From Pteria penguin (Eukaryota; Mollusca; Bivalvia; Pterioida; Pteriidae), in assembly GCA_035048485.1 (NCBI GenBank), contig CM068590.1, positions 558,001 to 622,000 on the forward strand: a stretch of 64,000 nt of DNA. Direction: 5' to 3'. The translations under genes and the position numbers were made by a program. The number at the start of each line of letters is the position of its first letter. The first letter of the stretch is position 1. This document shows, one piece after another, positions 47,801 to 60,968 of the stretch. Below the pieces are notes generated by a model. The model was not told where the DNA came from. It did not search any database and worked only from the letters and a program-made list of their open reading frames with translations.

Positions 47801-50800
47801 GCAGACATCACAGTATCAGAAAACATCACCGATGAAAGCGAGCAAGTTGCTGTAAGTATTACCATCAAGGCATCATTAAAATGGCCACCCTTCACAGAAT
47901 GCTGTTACTGAAACTACATCATCTAGGAAATTGTTTTTGTGAGATAAAAAAAGTTCCTACCATAAATGAGAAATTATGATAGTGTACATAAATCAGTTTA
48001 CAGAGTGTGTATACCTCTGTAAGTTTGAATATTTCTAAGGTTATTCATATCATGTATGAAAATCCCCCCTTCCAAGACGGTGTAGGCTTGCGTTATTTGG
48101 TACATTTTTAAGGTAATTCCATTTCATGAGTGGGTTTATTACCTTGCAACGAATCAGTACATTTAAAAAAAACGTATCTCCAGTCATCTGTCATTTTTAA
48201 CTTCTTTTGATGGTCTTGTACATTTCCATATTACTTCCAGGTTGTTCCGTATCGTGTACGAGGGTGTGTTTTGACCGTTGTCGAGAGGATGGATGAGGAA
48301 TTCACTAAGATGTTGCAAGCGTGTGATGCTCATAGCACAGAATATGTAGACAGGTAAGATGTTACAAGCGTGTGATGCTCACAGCACAGAATACACAGAC
48401 AGGTAAAATGTTACAAGCATGTGATGCTCACAGCACAGTATACGTAGACAGGTAAGATGTTACAAGCGTGTGATGCTCACAGCACAGTATACGTAGACAG
48501 GTAAGATGTTACAAGCGTGTGATGCTCACAGCACAGAATACACAGACAGGTAAAATGTTACAAGCATGTGATGCTCACAGCACAGTATACGTAGACAGGT
48601 AAGATGTTACAAGCGTGTGATGCTCACAGCACAGTATACGTAGACAGGTAAGATGTTACAAGTGTGTGATGCTCACAGCACAGAATATGTAGACAGATCA
48701 GGTTTGTCATTTAACCTCTGTTATGTCCTAACCTTTACCAAGCAGTATAGTGCTGACAATGTTATCTGTGGTCTTCTGTCCTGACTTCGGTCTTCTGTCC
48801 TGACTTCGTTCTTCTGTCCTGACTTCGGTCTTTTGTTCTGACTTCGGTCTGCTGTTCTGACTTCACACTCATTTAATTGATTTATTGTAAGAAAAAGGTC
48901 TCCCAGTCTGTGTTTGGGATTGAGGAGGGCGGGGGGCATTCATACCCTACAGACATATCTCTACTTTATCCAGATTTTAATCCTTATTTTTAATGTGTGT
49001 GAGTTTCCATTGTCAGTGTTAAATAATAAATGTTGAATCTACAATATTTACATTTCTGCCAGACTCCCCATGTTAAATGCCCATTTCCCTACCAGAGTTA
49101 TGTCTCAATAAATCTTGTTGGACCAGATTTTATAATAAATGTTGAATGTTTGTTGAAATGTTGACGTGCATACTAAATTGTATAAAGGTGAAGCTTTGTT
49201 TCTTCCTGTTTTAAAGCCGGTGTGGCCTAGTGGATAAGGTGCTCGGCTCGTGATCGAGAGGTACCGGGTTCAATTCCCACCCTGGGCGTGCTGGTGTTCT
49301 GTCTTTCGGATGAGACAGTAAAAACCGAGGTTCTGTGTCACGGTAGACGTGGCATGTAAAAGATCCCTCACTGCTTCTGGTGGGTCTGTTGCAAAAGTCT
49401 AAATTTGTATGCAATGCATAAGGCAGATGCCGTCACCATATATGTGAAATATTCGTAGAGTGACATAAAACATTAATCAATCAAGTAACTCTTCCTGTTT
49501 TACACTTCTGCACTTTTGTAACTGAGGAAACTTGTAAATTTAAGCCTCATTAAATTATTTGTCATTTAAAACATTATTTCTAATGGTTTGAAATAAAATT
49601 TGATGATAATATACTGAACATAAAGGTCTGTCCATAATATTGCTATAAGTCAGATATGATCCATGTATTCCTGTCACAATTTGTAAAAAAAAATGCTGAA
49701 GGTGACATAGAGCAATTTTTTCAATTTTCTGGTCTTCTATTGTTACATAAAAAATATGTGTAGAGGTACAACAATTGCATATCATGCTTTTTCAGGTTAA
49801 AGGATGAAGCGAAGGTTTGTGAGTTACTTGATCGACTCCAGGTGTATCTAACAGGCCGAGCCACTACAGAGGAGATATGTAGGGTTTACTTGAGGAGGAT
49901 AGAACACCTATACTATAAAGTGAGTACTTTGTCATCAACACCTCTACTATAAAGTGAGTACTTTGTCGTCAACAAACCATGCAAAGTTATTCTTTTACAT
50001 GGCTGTAACTCATGATGTTTGTTCTGAAATTTCAGTAAAATTTTAAGTTCATGACATTTCAGAAATTTTTATGGAGTTTGATAGATAAAAGATGTCCATA
50101 GCTAGGAACGTAATGAGAAATCTTTCACAAAATAGCATTTGCTTCTACTTTCAGTTTTATTGTATGTTTTTACTTTCAGTTTGACCACAAGATTTATGGA
50201 GAGACAAAGGTATAGCTTAAAAACAGAGGCTATTTAATACTTTCTTATACATCCTTATTATATCAATTATTACCCAATAAAACTGATGTATTGGCTCATT
50301 TGAAATTTAGGTGACCGATATCTAAGTCAGTATCAATCAGTTTTTAACGCGCCTAAAAAAAAGCCAAAGAAGTTTCAAAATTAAAAAAAAAAAACCTTCA
50401 AAAAGTAAAGTAGCTTTCAGTTGAATCAGTTCTGGTTTATAGTATTGATTTTATAATTTAAAGATAAAAAAAGTTTACCTATTTTACCTATTGCTATACA
50501 TTCAGCTTTTTTACCTGCCATTACCTGATAAGAACATGATATAAGATTGTTGAAATTTCCTATTGGTTTCCTTAGGTGCTAGATAAATCCCAGATGGAGA
50601 TGGAGGAGATGTGTAAATATATTTATGCTAAGGACAGCACTGACCGATTACGGACACGGTCCATGTTGTGTCAGATCTATCACCACGCGCTCCACGACCG
50701 ATGGTATAAGGCCCGAGATCTCATGCTGATGTCACATCTCCAGGACACCATACAGCATTCAGATGTACCCACACAGGTAAAGAGTTATTACTGAAATGTA

Positions 50801-53800
50801 CCTACATAGCTATTCAGGTACACAGATGTACCCATGCATGAAAATATTATTACTGAATGTACTTGCACAGGTACTAATTTACACCCATGCAAGTGAAATA
50901 GTAAAAATCTAATCTCACAGGTACACAGGTGTAGCCCTGCAGGTAAATAGTCATAACTTGACTTCTCAATATGCTCTGTCATATGCCACTATGAATTAGC
51001 AGCTTTCACGTATTCAACTCGCTAGTGTTTAATGCTCACAAAACGAATAACAACACATTTTTGACCGGATTGCTATGAATTGGCGAAATCCGTCTGTCCG
51101 CACGGCGTCAACATTTTGGTTTAGCATTTGCGTTTAGCTTGGTTTCTTTCATACCCTAAAGGGTACTTATGTCAAAGTTGGTAGGTTTGTAGATACATGA
51201 ATGAACTCCAAAAAAAAAATCCAGAGTTGAGTGTTATACTTCATGTTACCGTGGTTACAGATATAACTGTGTGTTTCAGATTCTATATAACAGGACGATG
51301 GTACAGCTGGGTATATGTGCTTTCCGTCAAGGGATGATCCGAGATGCCCACAATGCTCTAGTGGATATACAGTCTGGTGGGCGTGCTAAGGAACTTCTGG
51401 CACAGGTAAATTGTTGATAAGTCTGTAAGGTCTTGGAATTCATGATATAGGTAGAATTATTTCAACATTGAGTTGGTAAATGTTCATTATATTTATAGAT
51501 CAATGGTTTTAGTCCCCCCACCAGTGAAACCGAAGGGGACTTTTGGTTTCCACTCCGACCGTCCGTCCTTCGGTCTGTGTATGTCTGTCTGAGACACTTT
51601 GGTTTTCCAACTATTGTTTGCAACCGTTGAAGTTTTTGACTTAAACTTTGGTATGTAGCTTTGTATCAAGGAGATACAGATCAAATTTGAGTCAAGTCTC
51701 GATTGACATATTATTGGAAGAGTTATGGTCTTTAGACTTAGTGAATTTTAGGGATTTCACTGTTATGAACACTAGTGGGGGACATGTATTGCTTCAGCAA
51801 TACTCGGTATTCTTGTTCATAGCAGAATGTAGTATTTCCAGGCATAGGAAAAATGGGACAAACCAGGGATAGACAAAGTTATCCCTAGATATCACTATGC
51901 TTCGAAAAGAACAAAAATCTAAATGTACTGCATTAATATCAGTGTTAATTACGAGCATGTAATGCCAAAAAAGTCAGCAGCAACAAATGATCTTTGTGAA
52001 TAAGTCATAAAGAAAGAATAATGTAAAGTGCAATTCCTTGTAATCAAGAAAGAACTATTTGTAAACTTGTAATCAGGAAGGAACAATTATTAACGATGTA
52101 GTCAAGAAAGAATTCTTTGTCATCAGGAAGGGACTCTTTGTACCTTTGTAATCATGAAGGAACTCCTTGTACCTTCGTAATCATGAGGGAACTCTTTGTA
52201 CCTTTGTAATCATGAAGGAATTCTTTGTACCTTTGTAATCATGAAGGAAGTCTTTGTACCTTTGTAATCATGAAGGAACTCCTTGTACCTTTGTAATCAT
52301 GAGGGAACTCTTTGTACCTTTTTAATCATGTACCTTTGTAATCATGAAGGAACTCTTTATACCTTTGTAATCATGAAGGAACTCTTTGTACCTTTGTAAT
52401 CATGTACCTTTGTAATCATGAAGGAACTCCTTGTACGTTTGTGATTATGAAGGAACTCTTTGTACCTTTGTAATCATGAAGGAACTCTGTACCTTTGTAA
52501 TCAAGAAGGAACTCTTTGGCCTTTGTAATCATTAGGAAATCTTTGTACCTTTGTAATCATGTACCTTTGTAATCAAGAAGGAACTCTTTGTACCTTTGTA
52601 ATCATGAAGGAACTCTTTGTACCTTTGTAATCATGAAGGAACTCTTTGTACCTTTTTAATCATGTACCTTTGTAATCATGAAGGAACTCTTTGTACCTTT
52701 GTAATCATGAAGGAACTCTTTGTACCTTTGTAATCAAGAAGGAACTCTTTGTACCTTTGTAATCATGAAGGAACTCTTTGTACCTTTGTAATCATGAAGG
52801 AACTCTTTGTACCTTTGTAATCATGAAGGAACTCCTTGTACCTTTGTAATCATGAAGGAACTCTTTGTAACTTAGGAGCTATTTATACCATTATTTTCCA
52901 GGGTCTGTTGCTACAGCGTCAGCATGAGAGAACACCTGAGCAGGAGAAGATTGAGAAGCGACGACTGCTGCCATATCACATGCACATCAACCTAGAACTG
53001 CTCGAGTGTGTATACCTGGTGTCAGCCATGCTTATAGAGATCCCTTACATGGCAGGTAAGTCCCCTTAATCTGGTGTCAGCCATGCTTATAGAGATCCCC
53101 TACATGGCAGGTAAGGCCCCTTAGTCTGGTGTCGGCAATGCTCATAGAGATCCCCTACATGGCAGGTAAGGTCCCTTAGTCTGGTGTCAGCCATGCTCAT
53201 AGAAATCCCTTACATGGCAGGTAAGGTCCCCTAGTCTGGTGTCGGCCATGCTCATAGAGATCCCTTACATGGCAGGTAAGGCCCCTTAGTCTGGTGTCGG
53301 CCATGCTCATAGAGATCCCCTACTTGGCAGGTAAGGTCCCTTAGTCTGGTGTCAGCCATGCTCACAGAGATCCCTTAGCATGGCCATGCTTATAGAGATC
53401 CCCTACATGGTAGGTAAGGCCCCCTAGTCTGGTGTCGGCCATGCTTATAGAGATCCCCTACATGGCAGGTAAGGCCCCCTAGTCTGGTGTCGGCCATGCT
53501 TATAGAGATCCCCTACATGGCAGGTAAGGCCCCTTAGTCTGGTGTCGGCCATGCTTATAGAGATCCCCTACATGGCAGGTAAGGTCCCCTAGTCTGGTGT
53601 CGGCCATGCTCATAGAAATCCCTTACATGGCAGGTAAGGTCCCCTAGTCTGGTGTCGGCCATGTTCATAGAAATCCCTTACATGGCAGGTAAGGTCCCCT
53701 AGTCTGGTGTCGGCCATGTTCATAGAGATCCCTTACATGGCAGGCAAGGTCCCCTAGTCTGGTGTCGGCCATGCTAAATAGAGATCCCTTGCATGGCAGG

Positions 53801-56800
53801 TAAGGCCCCCTAGTCTGGTGTCGGCCATGCTTATAGAGATCCCTTACTTGGCAGGCAAGGCCCCTTAGTCTGGTGTCGGCCATGCTTATAGAGATCCCTT
53901 GCATGGCAGGCAAGGCCCCTTAGTCTGGTGTCGGCCATGCTTATAGAGATCCCCTACATGGCAGGTAAGGCCCCCTAGTCTGGTGTCGTCCATGTTCATA
54001 GAGATCCCTTACATGGCAGGTAAGGTCCCCTAGTCTGGTGTCGGCCATGCTAAATAGAGATCCCTTACATGGCAGGCAAGGTCCCTTAGTCTGGTGTCGG
54101 CCATGCTTATAGAGATCCCTTACTTGGCAGGTAAGGTCCCTTAGTCTGGTGTCAGCCATGCTTATAGAGATCCCCTACATGGCAGGTAAGGTCTCTTGGT
54201 CTGGTGTCGGCCATGCTTATAGAGATCCGCTACATGTCAGGTAAGGTCCTTTAGGTAAAGTTTCTTAATCTGGTGTAGGTCATGTTGGAACAGAATGTTG
54301 TACCTTGTAAACAATAAAAATATAACTGACAATAGACCCGCAGTTCTTTGTCATAGCAAAATCTCCTGCTTTCAAACTGCTGAGCTTTCATGAGCTTATA
54401 GAGATCCCTTACATGGCAGGTAAAGTCCCTTAGTCTGGTGTCGGCCATGCTTATAGAGATCCCCTACATGGCAGGTAAGGCCCCCTAGTCTGGTGTCGGC
54501 CATGCTTATAGAGATCCCCTACATGGCAGGTAAGGCCCCCTAGTCTGGTGTCGGCCATGCTTATAGAGATCCCCTACATGGCAGGTAAGGCCCCTTAGTC
54601 TGGTGTCGGCCATGCTTATAGAGATCCCCTACATGGCAGGTAAGGTCCCCTAGTCTGGTGTCGGCCATGCTCATAGAAATCCCTTACATGGCAGGTAAGG
54701 TCCCCTAGTCTGGTGTCGGCCATGTTCATAGAGATCCCTTACATGGCAGGCAAGGTCCCCTAGTCTGGTGTCGGCCATGCTAAATAGAGATTCCTTACAT
54801 GGCAGGCAAGGTCCCTTAGTCTGGTGTCGGCCATGCTTATAGAGATCCCTTGCATGGCAGGCAAGGCCCCTTAGTCTGGTGTCGGCCATGCTTATAGAGA
54901 TCCCTTACATGGCAGGTAAGGCCCCCTAGTCTGGTGTCGTCCATGCTTATAGAGATCCCTTACTTGGCAGGCAAGGCCCCTTAGTCTGGTGTCGGCCATG
55001 CTTATAGAGATCCCTTGCATGGCAGGCAAGGCCCCTTAGTCTGGTGTCGGCCATGCTTATAGAGATCCCCTACATGGCAGGTAAGGCCCCTTAGTCTGGT
55101 GTCGTCCATGTTCATAGAGATCCCTTACATGGCAGGCAAGGTCCCCTAGTCTGGTGTCGGCCATGCTAAATAGAGATCCCTTACATGGCAGGCAAGGTCC
55201 CTTAGTCTGGTGTCGGCCATGCTTATAGAGATCCCTTACTTGGCAGGTAAGGTCCCTTAGTCTGGTGTCAGCCATGCTTATAGAGATCCCCTACATGGCA
55301 GGTAAGGTCTCTTGGTCTGGTGTCGGCCATGCTTATAGAGATCCGCTACATGTCAGGTAAGGTCCTTTAGGTAAAGTTTCTTAATCTGGTGTAGGTCATG
55401 TTGGAACAGAATGTTGTACCTTGTAAACAATAAAAATATAACTGACAATGGACCCGAAGTTCTTTGTCATAGCAAAATCTCCTGCTTTCAAACTGCTGAG
55501 CTTTCATGAAATCATATTTAAATGTTGTAGAATAATGCATATCTAATACTGTTAATAGTTTTATGTTGGTAAATAAATTTTCTCATAATGCAGGTTGCTA
55601 AAACTACAGTTACTTCGTACTCTCATTTCTTTTAAAAAGATTTATTTAGTAATGTTATAAGTTCTGTATACTTGCAAAATCTTCATGATTTTGACCACAT
55701 TGTTTTGATTCCTTAGTGATACTGACTGTTATCAAATTATAAAATATTCCAAAGATAGAAAATCGTAGTAGGGATTGCAATCAATTAGCTCAGACCTCCC
55801 TTAATAAGCTTTAAAGGACTTCATGTATCTTCAAGCTCATGAGATGACAACATTGTTTTGATTCTTCTGTGATACTGACTGCTATCAAATTACAAAATAT
55901 TCCTGAGATAGACATAAAAAAAATTCTAATAAGGACTGCAGTCAAATACCTTAGACCTTCCTAAGTAAGCCTAAATAAGGACCTCTTGTATCTTCAAGCT
56001 CACGAGATGGACGCTCGTCGTCGAATGATCAGTAAGAATTTCCATCATGTGTTACGAATGAGCGAGCGACAGACATTGACGGGGCCCCCAGAGAGTATGA
56101 GAGAGCATGTAGTGACTGCATCCAAGGCCATGAAGACTGGAAACTGGAAGGAATGTAAAAACTACATCATCAATGAAAAAATGGATGCCAAGGTAGTCAA
56201 TGTACCATGCAACATGCATATTACATGTGATTAGAAATGCAATGATGTATAAGGTTAACAATACTGAGATAGTGATATCTCATGATAAATTATCATATTT
56301 AAATTATATGTTTAACTATGTATGAGTGAGATTTCCATTCAAAGGTACATGTATGCCTCTCGTAGAAATTGTCTTTAAACAAGTTTATGTATATGAGATG
56401 TATTATTTCATTTTCTACTGATGTGTGTTGTCAATCATTTTACCTATGTACTCCCATCTACAATTATAATTGATTTTACCTATGTACACCTGTCTGTAAT
56501 AATTGATTTTACCTACATACACCTCTCTGTAATAATTGATTTTACCTTTGTGCACTCTCTGTAATCAGTGATTTCACCTTTCTACAGGTGTGGGCATTGT
56601 TCTATCAGTCAGATAAGGTGAAGGAGATGATCACATCCAAGATTCAGGAGGAGAGTTTACGTACTTACCTCTTTACCTACAGTAGTGTGTATGACTCTCT
56701 GAGCCTCGTCACATTAGCCGACATGTTCCAGTTAGAGCAGTCCGTCGTCCACTCTATAATCAGTAAAATGATCATCAACGAGGAACTCATGGTCAGTATG

Positions 56801-59800
56801 AACTTCATGAAATTGTCACACTCCTCGCATCACAATGGAGGTCACACTCCTCGCATCACAATAGAGGTCATACTCCTCGCATCACAATGGAGGTCACACT
56901 CCTCGCATCACAATAGAGGTCATACTCCTTGCACCACAATGGAAGTCATACTCCTCGCATCACAATGGAGGTCATACTCCTCGCATCACAATGGAGGTCA
57001 CACTCCTCGCATCACAATGGAGGAGTCATTTGTCTCTCACACAAGGCCAAACAAAAGTAATGTTTAGTTTCTGGGGTACCTTTCTTAAAATTTTGATGAG
57101 GTGGGAATTTTTTTACGGGGTTTTTTTTTTTGTTTTTTTTTTTTAATCATACGTTTTATGCTTTTCGGAAAAATACCAAGTCCCTAGATCGAATTGGCCA
57201 ATATCAGCGTTTAGATCAAATTGATTCAGATCACGTCTCACTGTGAATTGTGATTACTGTCCAAGTGAGGACTGTAGTTGTCTTAGACACAATCTCACTG
57301 TAAACTGTGATTCCTGTCCAAGTAAGGACTGTTGTTGTCCCAGATATAATCTCTACAGGGATCACTCCATTTTTGGTCAGTTTTAACACACTGAAACATC
57401 GATACCATCTTATAAATTAAAACTGAAAATTATGCCCAAAATCTAGAAAATCATATGTAAAAATTTGTATGTGGGTCCAAGTTTAGTGATGTAGCAGGGC
57501 CTGAGAAACTAAAAATTAATTTTATGTGGTCCAGTGGCATAGTGTAGCCTGAATATATATGTAGGCAGAACTTTCGAAGCCGTAGATTAAAAATTTAAAA
57601 TAAAGGAAACTATGCATTACTTGGCAGAATTATGTGTAGGCAAATGCCTTTTGGCCTTATGGACGCTACGCCACAGTGTGGCCAAATACAGTTATTACAA
57701 ATGGTAAACTTTGAAAACTACCAAACGTACAAAATTAGTAATTATTTCTGAATCCATGCATATACAATTTACAAGATTCAGTCACGTATGATTAAGTTTT
57801 GACTTTGCTCTTACCACACCCAAGTCTGATGAGATATGTATGATCTATAGTGAAAATGTATGAGTATTTCAGCAATTCACTGATTCATGAGGCATTTTCT
57901 GTATTATTCTTGTGAATGAGAGTGGATTAGAGTATATTTGTGAATCTGTTCGTGTAAACAATGTAGCGAAGGAGGATTTAATTTTCAAACTCAGTAGGCA
58001 TCTTCCATATTACTCTCATCAGGGATACTGGATTAGAGTGTATTTGTGAATCTGTTTATATAAACAATGTAGGGATCGAGGATTTATTTTTCAGGCGTCA
58101 CTCGATGAGCCTACTCAGACTGTTGTGATGCATCGTACTGAACCGACTCGTCTTCAGTCCCTAGCTCTCCAACTCTCAGAAAAAGTCTCTCAACTTGTCG
58201 ATAATAATGAACGCATTAACGAACTCAAGCAAGGAAATCTCTTTTATCAAAAACCAGGAAGTAAGTACATTTCACACCTCATACAAACATCCATCCTCAA
58301 TCTAGTTTCATACCAAATTCTCATTTTTCTGAAGAGGCATGAAAACTCTTTTCCCCTCCAAATAAAATCATTTTCATAGTCTAAAGTGAAGTGATAAATG
58401 ATTTTAAATGTATCAGAGAATTCCTTCTTTACATATTCCTTGTCATTTACACATGAAAATCCATCTTTATGTTCACTTATCTCATTATGCTTCTTATTGT
58501 TTCACTGTTGTTTGAGGAGGGCTTGTTCACAGATAGATCACTTAGAATAATATACCTGGATTGTTTAGTTTACAGCCTTAACTAATGCTTTTCTAACTAT
58601 AACAAACTTGTATAGCATATGTCTAGTGTAGTAGTACAACCTGTGTAACATATTGTAGGGCCATCTATAGAGATCTGGTGGTTTGCTATTTACTGTCATC
58701 CTGAAACATAGAATCATCATGTTTAGTAGCATTTTCAGAGATTTTCCACTCTGTTGTAGAGGGGCAGAAATAGTAGTCAATTTTTACCGGTTTGTTCATC
58801 AAAAATTCCCTATTTCTTGTGGACACAAAAAAGTTGTGTTTTGTGGCCATAAGAGTGATCATAATGATTTTTTAAAGTACAGATGATCTGATAAAGATAT
58901 CCAAATTGATGAAGATTTCAAATAGTGTTTTATAAAGATTTTGAATGTATTTAATTATTTAAGGATTTAATAAAAAAAAAATCCAGATTTGGGCAAAATG
59001 TCGCTAAAATTCCCAATGCCAAAGACCCAGGCCCCATTCCCAAAGGACTGAGGAAAATCCCTGATTTTGAAATCAAGGGCACCCAAGACCTGATCTCCAA
59101 GGTCACTTGGAAGTTATCGTAAAAACATCAGTGATATCCTGTAGCTTTCTACCAGATCAGTGGATTATGAACATACGTTACACAAATATTGCATATTACC
59201 TAAGCATTTGGACCATGGTTACAGGTTAGAGTCCCAGTACCATACCTCAGTGATCTTAGGTACCTAAGCATTTGGACCATAGCCTCCCACTACCATACCT
59301 CAGTGGTTCTTCGTACCTAAGCATTGGACCATGGTTAGGGTCCCGATAACATACCTCAGTGGTCTGAGGTACCTAAGCATTGGACCATGGTTAGGGTCCC
59401 AAAACCATGCCTCAGTGATCTGAGATATATAAGCATTTTGATCATGGCCTTGGTACCTAAGCGTTTGGACCATGGCCTCCCAGTCCAATAACTCAGTGTT
59501 CTGGGGTACCTAAGGGTTTGGACCATGGCCTCCAAGTCCCATAACTCAGTGTTCTGGGGTACTTAAGCATTTGGACCATGGCCTTCCAGTCCCATAACTC
59601 AGTGGTCTGGTTTACCTAAGCATTTGGACCATGGCCTCCCAGTCCCATAACTCAGTGGTCTGGGGTACCTAAGCATTTGGACCATGGCCTCCCAGTCCCA
59701 TAACTCAGTGGTCTGGGGTACCTAAGCATTTGGACCATGGCCTCCCAGTCTAATAACTCAGTGGTCTGGGGTACCTAAGCATTTGGACCATGGCCTCCCA

Positions 59801-60877
59801 GTCCCATTACTCAGTGGTCTGGGGTACCTAAGCATTTGGACCATGGCCTCCCAGTCCCATTACTCTGTTCTAGGGTACCTAAGCATTTGGACCATGGCCT
59901 CCCAGTCCCATAACATAATGCTCTGGGGTACCTGAGTGTTTTGGCCATGGCCTTCCAGTCCCATTACTCAGTGTTCTGGGGTACCTAAACATTTGGACCA
60001 TGGTCTCCTAGCCCCATAACTCAGTGGTCTGGGGTACCTGAGCATTTGGACCATGGTCTCCCAGTCCCATTACTCAGTGTTCTGGGGTACCTAAGCATTT
60101 GGACCATGGCCTCGCACTATCATAACTGAACGGTCTGAAGTACTTAAGGTTTCCAATTTACCACACAATATATTCAGTAATACATTTCCCAGACATCCTC
60201 AATCATCTTTACTGATACCCCTATTCACTGAGAGGAAAAAATAATGAGCAGCAAACCAACAATTTCTTTATGGATTGCCCGTTTTGTGTAGTATGATAGA
60301 AAGTTTAGCACAGCACACACGTCGACTAACACACTTTCCTCCCAAACAGAGGTCTTCTAACTATATAACACATAGGTGAGTGTATTAACAGTTGGTGTGA
60401 AGGCATTCTGGTGGTAGCAGGGGTCACAGGGTTTGGTGGTGGCAGGGGTTATAGTGCATTCTGGTGGTGGTAGGAATCACAGGGCATTCTGGTGGTGGCA
60501 GGAGTCACAGGACATTCTGATTGTAGCAAGGTTCACAATAATCCAGCGATAGCAGGGTTCACAGGGCAATATGGTGTTGGCAGGGGTCACAGGGCAATCT
60601 GGTGGTAGCAGGGGTCACATGGCAATCTGGTGTTAGCTAGGGTCAAGATCAAAGAGTATGTTGGAAATAGGATGGGTCATAGGATAATGTTATGAAAGCA
60701 AGGGTCAACATTGAGAGTTTTGATAAGAGGGGTCATTGATGGCAGGGAATAAGGGGAAGTCTGGTTAAGACAGAGGTCAGGAACCAGAGATGGTGAAACT
60801 ATTTCATATTTTCAGCTCAGTAAGGGGGACCATGGTTGAGTGATGAGAGCTAAAGGGTGTTAAATTGCAATTCTTTC

Positions 60878-60968
<91 letters not shown>

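Noticed and set aside
53665..55275. Minus-strand frames such as [20 protein letters not shown]
   Set aside because: They are the complement of the 55-bp donor array in eIF3c intron 17.
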